Source: Sphingobium sp.
Lineage (GTDB): Bacteria; Pseudomonadota; Alphaproteobacteria; Sphingomonadales; Sphingomonadaceae
Direction: 5' to 3'
Assembly: GCA_030148625.1 (NCBI GenBank)
Contig: JASBTC010000361.1
Span: 1-5,862, forward strand
Length of the DNA: 5,862 nt
The translations under genes and the position numbers were made by a program. Under the pieces are notes generated by a model. That model saw nothing but the letters and a program-made list of their open reading frames with translations, did not search any database and was not told the DNA's origin. Shown piece by piece: positions 5,589 through 5,862 of this stretch (its first letter is position 1; each line of letters begins with the position of its first letter).

Positions 5589-5862
5589 GAGTGGCGGCGT
5601 TTCCCGAGATCCTCGCCGCGCTCGATGAGGATGATGCGATCGCCGCGATCGAGGACGGGTTTCGCCGGCTCGCCCGCGGCGAAACCCAGATCGCACCGGT
5701 CGGGCATCTCACCTTCCCCGCGCCCGGCGATTGCCACATCAAGAGCGCCTATGTCGCGGGCGAGGACGCGTTCGTCGTGAAGGTCGCGACCGGTTTCTAC
5801 GACAATCCCCGGATCGGACTCCCATCGAGCAACGGCTTCATGGCGCTGATGAGCGCGCGCAC
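5585..5862 (+). CDS. Ornithine cyclodeaminase/mu-crystallin family protein (EutC-like), 5' part
   Basis: The first 93 residues of an NAD(P)-dependent OCD/mu-crystallin family enzyme; it continues beyond the right edge and the full family length is about 310-340. Typical N-terminal features are visible: a helical start (LAALDEDDAIAAIEDGFRRLARGE), then DCHIKSAYV with Lys53, VVKVATGFYDNP with Lys66, and GLPSSNGFMALMSART (78-93), the conserved substrate-site loop. The KVATGFYDNPRIGLPSSNG style is that of members annotated EutC. Family reactions include ornithine to proline, imine reduction (DauB, BhcD iminosuccinate reductase) and an undefined role in ectoine catabolism. The Rossmann domain that would help decide is outside the window. 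The ATG at 5585 overlaps the regulator's TGA (ATGA), so the two are co-transcribed and probably translationally coupled. Confidence 0.9.
   Translation, partial: MRVAAFPEILAALDEDDAIAAIEDGFRRLARGETQIAPVGHLTFPAPGDCHIKSAYVAGEDAFVVKVATGFYDNPRIGLPSSNGFMALMSAR

Overview
The window looks like chromosomal DNA from a GC-rich alphaproteobacterium, most likely a sphingomonad (Sphingomonadales). The main reasons are the sphingomonad-style TonB-dependent receptor (plug motifs SALDMVNLLPG, NVLIDGQRP and RIERIELIRSG type), the strong GC bias at third codon positions, and an extragenic palindrome of a kind I associate with alphaproteobacterial genomes. Taxonomy is inferred from protein style only. There are seven protein genes, two of them cut by the window edges. 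I saw no tRNA, rRNA, CRISPR array, insertion sequence or phage gene, and codon use appears even throughout.

Left part (1-706): a leftward operon encodes a small secreted PepSY-domain protein followed by an OmpR-type response regulator, overlapping by one base (TGATG). The regulator is cut by the left edge, and its sensor kinase probably lies beyond it. The 111-bp gap to the next gene holds a 7-4-7 direct repeat with the geometry of PhoB/OmpR-family sites, overlapping a perfect 11-bp inverted repeat.

Middle part (707-3920): a rightward TonB-dependent outer-membrane receptor is followed after 136 bp by a secreted alpha/beta-hydrolase of the S9 (prolyl oligopeptidase-like) type with an intact Ser-Asp-His triad. 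The gap between them carries an imperfect extragenic palindrome. It also carries a perfect 10-bp hairpin whose 3' arm runs into the ribosome-binding site of the hydrolase. A plausible reading is an uptake module: the receptor imports a ligand, the hydrolase cleaves an ester or peptide in the periplasm, and the PepSY/two-component system may sense envelope state or control the receptor.

Right part (3924-5862): a second, apparently unrelated unit is convergent with the first, with only 3 bp between stop codons. It has a leftward PLP-dependent threonine/serine dehydratase-like enzyme (EutB-like). Divergent from it are a YheO/DauR-type PAS-HTH regulator and, overlapping it by ATGA, an ornithine cyclodeaminase/mu-crystallin family enzyme (EutC-like) cut by the right edge. 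The 69-bp divergent promoter region contains a perfect inverted repeat ATTAGAC-N6-GTCTAAT, a strong candidate operator. A dehydratase plus an OCD-family protein is known from ectoine/hydroxyectoine use (EutB/EutC) and from the beta-hydroxyaspartate cycle (BhcB/BhcD), while this regulator family is known from D-arginine catabolism (DauR). The actual substrate cannot be decided from this window.
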